9,480 nucleotides of DNA from an uncultured Terriglobus sp. GTDB taxonomy: Bacteria; Acidobacteriota; Terriglobia; Terriglobales; Acidobacteriaceae. The notes beneath the pieces were generated by a model. The model ran no database searches, had not been told where the DNA came from, and was given only the letters and a program-made list of their open reading frames with translations. Both the position numbers and the translations under genes were made by a program. Below are positions 6,832 through 9,480 of this stretch, one piece after another; within the stretch, counting starts at the first letter, position 1, and each line of letters starts with the position of its first letter. Location of the stretch: positions 1 through 9,480 of the forward strand of contig CALMRM010000223.1 of assembly GCA_937871605.1 (NCBI GenBank), given 5' to 3'.

Positions 6832-6944
6832 AAGTCTCCTGCCGCCTCACAACGAAGCGATCCTCGTCTCTGCGCCCTTCGCAGGACCTTTGCGCACTCT
6901 GCGTTCCTGCTTCTGACGGCTTCTACCAGGCGGCAGGACAACTT
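6832..6944. other. Candidate structured RNA element in the intergenic region (long-range inverted repeat)
   Basis: The 217-nt gap between xseB and the oxidoreductase gene contains a perfect 11-bp inverted repeat: TCCTGCCGCCT at 6837-6847 and AGGCGGCAGGA at 6928-6938. AAGT (6832-6835) and ACTT (6941-6944) extend it by 4 bp after a small internal loop, giving about 15 paired positions. Inside the 80-nt loop, GAAGC (6854-6858) can pair with GCTTC (6919-6923). A hairpin sits at 6866-6887 with stem GTC/CTGCG against CGCAG/GAC, one bulged T and loop CCCTT. A smaller stem CGCA/TGCG lies at 6893-6903. I match it to no known riboswitch. There is no T-run, so it is not an ordinary terminator. It could be a leader element of the downstream gene, a small RNA on either strand, or the remnant of a small inverted-repeat element. 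Confidence 0.35.
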
Positions 6945-7010
6945 CGCCACCAATGCACTAGCATGTCCACGCTGCATGCCTGGGCATACCTGCACCGCTG
7001 AGGACCTCAA

Positions 7011-8189
7011 ATGATCTCGCCTTCCCGCCGTACCTTTCTTGTTGGCAGCGGTTTGACTGCCCTCGCTTCCACCCGCGCCTATGCCGCTTCAGACCGCCTG
7101 CGCGTGGGTGTCATTGGTGCGGGCGGGCGCATGCGCTCGCTGCTGGATGCCGCTGAGAAGACCGGCCAGACCTATGACATCGTTTCAGTCTGCGATGTGT
7201 ACGGGCCCGCGCGCGAAGCGGTGAAGCTACGTCCAACGGCTGCCACCGCCAGCTTGCACGTGGACTTTCGTGAGGTGCTGGACGACAAAGGCGTGGACAC
7301 CGTCATCATCGCCACGCCGGATCACTGGCACGTTCGCATCGCGCAGGCTGCAATGGCTGCCGGCAAGGATGCATACCTGGAGAAGCCGGTCACGCATACG
7401 CTGGAAGAGGGCGACGGTTTGCGCAAAGCCGTGCGCAATAGCAAGCAGATTCTGCAGTGTGGCATGCAGCAGCGCAGTTGGGTGCATTTCCGCAATGCCG
7501 TTGCCCTGGTGCAGAGCGGCGCGCTTGGCCGCGTGGTCCAGGTGCGCACGTACTGGTGGCAGAACTACGACGTCAGCTGGGTGCCCAAGCCCATCGACAC
7601 GGCACAGCTGGACTGGAAGCAGTGGCTGGGCGGCTTGCCGGACCAACCCTTCAGCCTGGAGAAGTACAGCCGCTGGCGCTGGTTCTGGCAGACCGGCGGC
7701 GGTGCCATGACCGACCTGTTTGCGCACTGGATCGACATTGTGCACTGGGCCATGAAGCAGGACACGCCCACGTTGGCCACCATGCTGGGTGATCGCTACC
7801 TCCAGACACAGTGGGAGTGCCCAGACACGATACAGGCCGCGTTCCGGTACCCCGGCTTCGACGTGGTGTACGAGGGCATGATGAGCTCGTCTATCGATGA
7901 TGGCGGCTTGGAGTTCCGCGGCAGCGAAGGCACGCTCAAACTCACCCGTTCAGGCATGACGCTGTGGCGCGAGCGTGTGAGCAGGCAGCAGAATCCGGTG
8001 CTGAAGGAAGACAGTTTTGAGGACGGCACGGTGACGCACATGCGCAACTTCTTCGACTGTGTCCAGACGCGCAAAGAGCCGAATGCGCCGGTCGAGGCGG
8101 GTATCGCCGCGGCTGCTGCCGGGCACATCGGCAACCTGGCGTACCACCGCGGCGGCATGACGAAATGGCCTGCGAACAGCAAGACTTAG
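7011..8189 (+). CDS. Tat-exported Gfo/Idh/MocA-family oxidoreductase
   Basis: The 392-residue protein begins with a twin-arginine signal: S-R-R-T-F-L-V at 5-11, a hydrophobic stretch and a likely cleavage after A-Y-A (residue 25). It should be exported folded to the periplasm, probably with its nicotinamide cofactor already bound. The Rossmann fold starts at RVGVIGAGGRM (31-41). IIATPDHWHV (99-108) and the family's E-K-P motif (124-126) follow. The C-terminal domain has WRWFWQTGGGAMTDLFAHWIDIVHWAM, with His239, Asp242 and His245 as likely active-site residues. Relatives act as sugar or inositol dehydrogenases or as glycosidases; the substrate cannot be deduced. ATG at 7011 follows GAGGA by 6 nt. 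It stands alone after a 217-nt gap, with its stop overlapping the toxin gene's stop. Secreted Tat-type members of this family are frequent in Acidobacteriota and Planctomycetota. Confidence 0.9.
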   Translation: MISPSRRTFLVGSGLTALASTRAYAASDRLRVGVIGAGGRMRSLLDAAEKTGQTYDIVSVCDVYGPAREAVKLRPTAATASLHVDFREVLDDKGVDTVIIATPDHWHVRIAQAAMAAGKDAYLEKPVTHTLEEGDGLRKAVRNSKQILQCGMQQRSWVHFRNAVALVQSGALGRVVQVRTYWWQNYDVSWVPKPIDTAQLDWKQWLGGLPDQPFSLEKYSRWRWFWQTGGGAMTDLFAHWIDIVHWAMKQDTPTLATMLGDRYLQTQWECPDTIQAAFRYPGFDVVYEGMMSSSIDDGGLEFRGSEGTLKLTRSGMTLWRERVSRQQNPVLKEDSFEDGTVTHMRNFFDCVQTRKEPNAPVEAGIAAAAAGHIGNLAYHRGGMTKWPANSKT

Positions 8190-8608
8190 TCCCAGGGGTG
8201 CAGCAACGGTACGTCAAGATTTTGGAAGTCCTTGATGTTCCGCGTGACCAGCGTCAGTCCGTGCTCGGCTGCTGTCGCTGCAATCAACCCATCGCTGGTC
8301 TGCAGTGTTAGCCCATTGCGGCGCGCCTGAACAATCAACCGGCCCCACCGGTCCGCAATGGCTTCTGTGACTGACAGTTTGTTGGCTCCGAACCACCTCG
8401 GAACTTCATGGCCCAACCAAAGTTCCAGGTGAAGCCGGCGGCGCCCAATCGGCAACTTCTCGATGCCGAGACGAAGCTCCCCAAGAGTCATGACACTTAC
8501 GTAGAGCAAATCGGATGCAGTACGATCCAGCCAATCCACAACGCGACCGTCCGGCGCGTCCCTCGCTGTTTCGGAAACGACGTTTGTATCAACCAGATAG
8601 TGAGTCAC
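8186..8608 (-). CDS. PIN-domain toxin, FitB/VapC-like
   Basis: The 140-residue protein is a PIN-domain ribonuclease toxin. All four expected acidic metal-binding residues are visible: Asp7 in YLVDTNVVSE, Glu44 in MTLGELRLGIEKL, Asp106 in TSDGLIAATA and Asp127 in LVTRNIKDF. The spacing of YLVDTNVVSE, VVDWLDRTASDLLYVSVMTLGEL and GLTLVTRNIKDF is characteristic of the FitB subgroup of VapC. Such toxins are Mg-dependent RNases held in check by the partner antitoxin; VapC targets include tRNAs and rRNA. The start is GTG at 8608, overlapping the TGA stop of the antitoxin by 4 nt (GTGA), which supports coupled translation. Because the metal ligands are intact, the toxin is predicted to be active. The stop shares TTAG with the convergent oxidoreductase gene. 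The actual RNA target is unknown. Confidence 0.92.
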   Translation of the reverse strand: MTHYLVDTNVVSETARDAPDGRVVDWLDRTASDLLYVSVMTLGELRLGIEKLPIGRRRLHLELWLGHEVPRWFGANKLSVTEAIADRWGRLIVQARRNGLTLQTSDGLIAATAAEHGLTLVTRNIKDFQNLDVPLLHPWD

Positions 8609-8850
8609 AGCTCCGGCACACGCGGCTCGTCTTTTAGGCGTTCAATCTCTAAGCCAGAGCGCCATAAAGGGGAACGCCTTAGGAAGGCACCAAGCGACTC
8701 GCGTTCGGTTGCTGAACTGCTGAGTGGATCTTTGGCCGGTGTGACATTCAGTGCCCAACGGAGAAGCTCTTCGACACTGGAATACGCACCGCTGCAGATT
8801 AGCTGCTGGATGCGTTGCTCCAACTCCGGTTCGTGAATCTCAATAGTCAT
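8605..8850 (-). CDS. Antitoxin of the PIN toxin (ribbon-helix-helix-like, FitA/ParD-like)
   Basis: The 81-residue product lies just upstream of the toxin gene, with a 4-nt overlap. The N-terminus M-T-I-E-I-H-E-P-E-L-E-Q-R-I is a probable DNA-binding beta strand followed by helix, and SGAYSSVEELLRWAL (about 21-35) resembles the second helix region of ribbon-helix-helix or ParD-like antitoxins. The acidic and basic C-terminal tail SPLWRSGLEIERLKDEPRVPEL resembles the toxin-binding tails of FitB-type antitoxins, where an arginine enters the toxin active site. I chose ATG 8850 over the longer frame from 8886 because GGGAGGA lies 4 nt upstream and because the extra 12 residues fit no family. Antitoxins of this type usually repress their own operon together with the toxin. 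Exact antitoxin family is uncertain. Confidence 0.82.
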   Translation of the reverse strand: MTIEIHEPELEQRIQQLICSGAYSSVEELLRWALNVTPAKDPLSSSATERESLGAFLRRSPLWRSGLEIERLKDEPRVPEL

Positions 8851-8854
8851 GGCG

Positions 8855-8861
8855 TCCTCCC
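8855..8861 (-). promoter_or_regulatory. Ribosome binding site GGGAGGA that sets the antitoxin start
   Basis: On the minus strand GGGAGGA precedes ATG 8850 by 4 nt. It is the strongest ribosome binding site in the window and rules in favour of the short antitoxin form. Confidence 0.75.
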
Positions 8862-8868
8862 TGTCTAA

Positions 8869-8897
8869 AGTTTGGTAGCGGCACACTCGCCTGTCAA
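8869..8897 (-). promoter_or_regulatory. Promoter of the toxin-antitoxin operon
   Basis: On the minus strand a perfect TTGACA -35 box (8892-8897) is followed after 17 nt by CAAACT (8869-8874), a poor -10. The predicted start point near 8862 would give a very short leader that begins at the ribosome binding site. The -35 lies inside the inverted repeat described at 8877-8914. Confidence 0.5.
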
Positions 8898-8914
8898 CAC
8901 GTTGTCATGCCGCT
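8877..8914. repeat. 38-bp inverted repeat, candidate antitoxin operator
   Basis: Perfect 7-bp arms AGCGGCA (8877-8883) and TGCCGCT (8908-8914) flank an imperfect inner palindrome TGTCAACACGTTGTCA (8892-8907, 12 of 16 symmetric positions). TGTCA also repeats directly at 8892 and 8903, one helical turn apart. The repeat covers the -35 of the toxin-antitoxin promoter and ends 2 nt before the probable -10 of leuS. FitAB-type operons are known to be repressed through an inverted repeat of similar size, which supports an operator role by analogy. Confidence 0.5.
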
Positions 8915-8916
8915 CA

Positions 8917-8922
8917 TACAAT
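8917..8922 (+). promoter_or_regulatory. -10 element (TACAAT) of leuS, likely leaderless
   Basis: TACAAT is one mismatch from TATAAT and lies 7 nt before the leuS ATG, so transcription should begin at or next to the start codon. No Shine-Dalgarno sequence exists in the interval. A -35 at standard distance is not evident; CTGTCA (8891-8896) is 20 nt upstream. Confidence 0.45.
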
Positions 8923-8929
8923 AGAGTAG

Positions 8930-9480
8930 ATGCCCCAAGAAGAAGAAGCCATCGCCGCCGTAGCGCCGGATCCCACCCCCGAAGAGGCGCGCCGCTACAA
9001 CCCGTACGAGATCGAGCCGCGTTGGCAGGCCGCGTGGGATGCTGACCCCGCGCTCTACGCTGCCGAGCCGCACACGAGTGCGAAGCCAAAGTATTACGTG
9101 CTGGAGATGCTGCCCTACCCCAGCGGCAAGCTGCACATCGGCCACGTGCGCAACTACAGCATTGGCGATGCGCTGGCGCGTTACCAGTGGATGAACGGCT
9201 TCAACGTGCTGCATCCCATGGGCTGGGACAGCTTTGGCCTGCCTGCTGAAAACGCCGCCATTAAACACGGCACGCCGCCGCGTGAGTGGACCCTGTCGAA
9301 CATTGCGGAGATGCGCAAGCAGTTTGGCCGCCTGGGCCTTGGCTACGATTGGGCGCGCGCGGTGACCACCTGCCTGCCCGACTACTACCGGTGGAACCAG
9401 TGGTTCTTCCTGGAAATGCTGAAGCGTGACCTTGCGTATCGCAAGAAGAGCAAGGTGAACTGGTGTCCCAACTGCAATAC
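8930..9480 (+). CDS. leuS: Leucyl-tRNA synthetase, N-terminal part (cut by window end)
   Basis: The frame is open from ATG 8930 to the right edge (183 complete codons), so only the N-terminal fifth of this roughly 860-residue enzyme is present. LeuS charges tRNA-Leu with leucine in the cytoplasm and is a class I synthetase with an editing domain. Visible landmarks are RYNPYEIEPRWQAAW (22-36), EMLPYPSGKLHIGHVRNY with the HIGH motif at 69-72, then HPMGWDSFGLPAENAA and YRWNQWFFLEMLKRDLAYRKKSKVNWCPNC, whose cysteines begin a zinc-binding insert seen in many bacterial LeuRS. About 20 residues precede the first conserved block, an acidic and Ala/Pro-rich extension not found in E. coli. No alternative in-frame start follows before the conserved block. 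It is transcribed away from the toxin-antitoxin operon across a 79-nt gap. Confidence 0.96.
   Translation, partial: MPQEEEAIAAVAPDPTPEEARRYNPYEIEPRWQAAWDADPALYAAEPHTSAKPKYYVLEMLPYPSGKLHIGHVRNYSIGDALARYQWMNGFNVLHPMGWDSFGLPAENAAIKHGTPPREWTLSNIAEMRKQFGRLGLGYDWARAVTTCLPDYYRWNQWFFLEMLKRDLAYRKKSKVNWCPNCN

Noticed and set aside
6808..7014. Open frame of 68 residues in the gap before the oxidoreductase gene
   Set aside because: GTG start without a ribosome binding site, composition unlike a protein, overlaps the next start and contains the inverted-repeat element; I treat it as non-coding.
8408..8836. Plus-strand open frame of 142 residues opposite the toxin-antitoxin genes
   Set aside because: It lies antisense to both partners, whose families are recognised, and has no motif of its own.

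Overview
The window looks like chromosomal DNA from an Acidobacteriota member, most likely class Terriglobia (Terriglobus/Granulicella-like). The evidence is GC-rich coding DNA, Gram-negative lipid A genes, a Tat-exported Gfo/Idh/MocA oxidoreductase, a fused homocysteine methyltransferase/methylenetetrahydrofolate reductase, and an uncharacterised lipoprotein of a beta-propeller-like type. This assignment comes from family recognition and was not confirmed by a database search.

Layout, left to right. (1) Positions 1-477 hold the C-terminal part of a SYLF-domain (Ysc84-like) protein, cut by the window edge. (2) Positions 525-3053 hold a tight three-gene operon: an LpxL/HtrB-type acyltransferase, LpxD, and an uncharacterised MobB-like P-loop protein with a Cys-x6-Cys-x-Cys signature. 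(3) Positions 3050-4546 on the minus strand hold a 498-residue lipoprotein, convergent with the operon; the two stop codons share the bases TTAG. (4) Positions 4547-4668 are a divergent promoter region. (5) Positions 4669-6793 hold the bifunctional methionine/folate enzyme, overlapped by 14 nt by xseB. (6) Positions 6794-7010 are non-coding and contain a strong inverted repeat that could fold into a structured RNA of about 113 nt. (7) Positions 7011-8189 hold the Tat-exported oxidoreductase, again convergent through a shared TTAG with the next unit. (8) Positions 8186-8850 on the minus strand hold a FitAB/VapBC-type toxin-antitoxin pair with a 4-nt overlap. (9) Positions 8851-8929 are a 79-nt divergent control region containing a 38-bp inverted-repeat candidate operator. 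(10) From 8930 to the right edge is the start of leuS.

Functionally, most of the window is housekeeping: outer-membrane lipid A acylation, one-carbon/methionine metabolism, DNA repair (exonuclease VII small subunit) and leucyl-tRNA charging. The less ordinary parts are the P-loop protein attached to the lipid A genes, the toxin-antitoxin module that shares its control region with leuS, and the structured intergenic element at 6832-6944. No rRNA, tRNA, CRISPR array, insertion sequence or prophage signal was seen. I did not find a clear, previously undescribed multi-gene system; the strongest candidate novelty is the P-loop protein.
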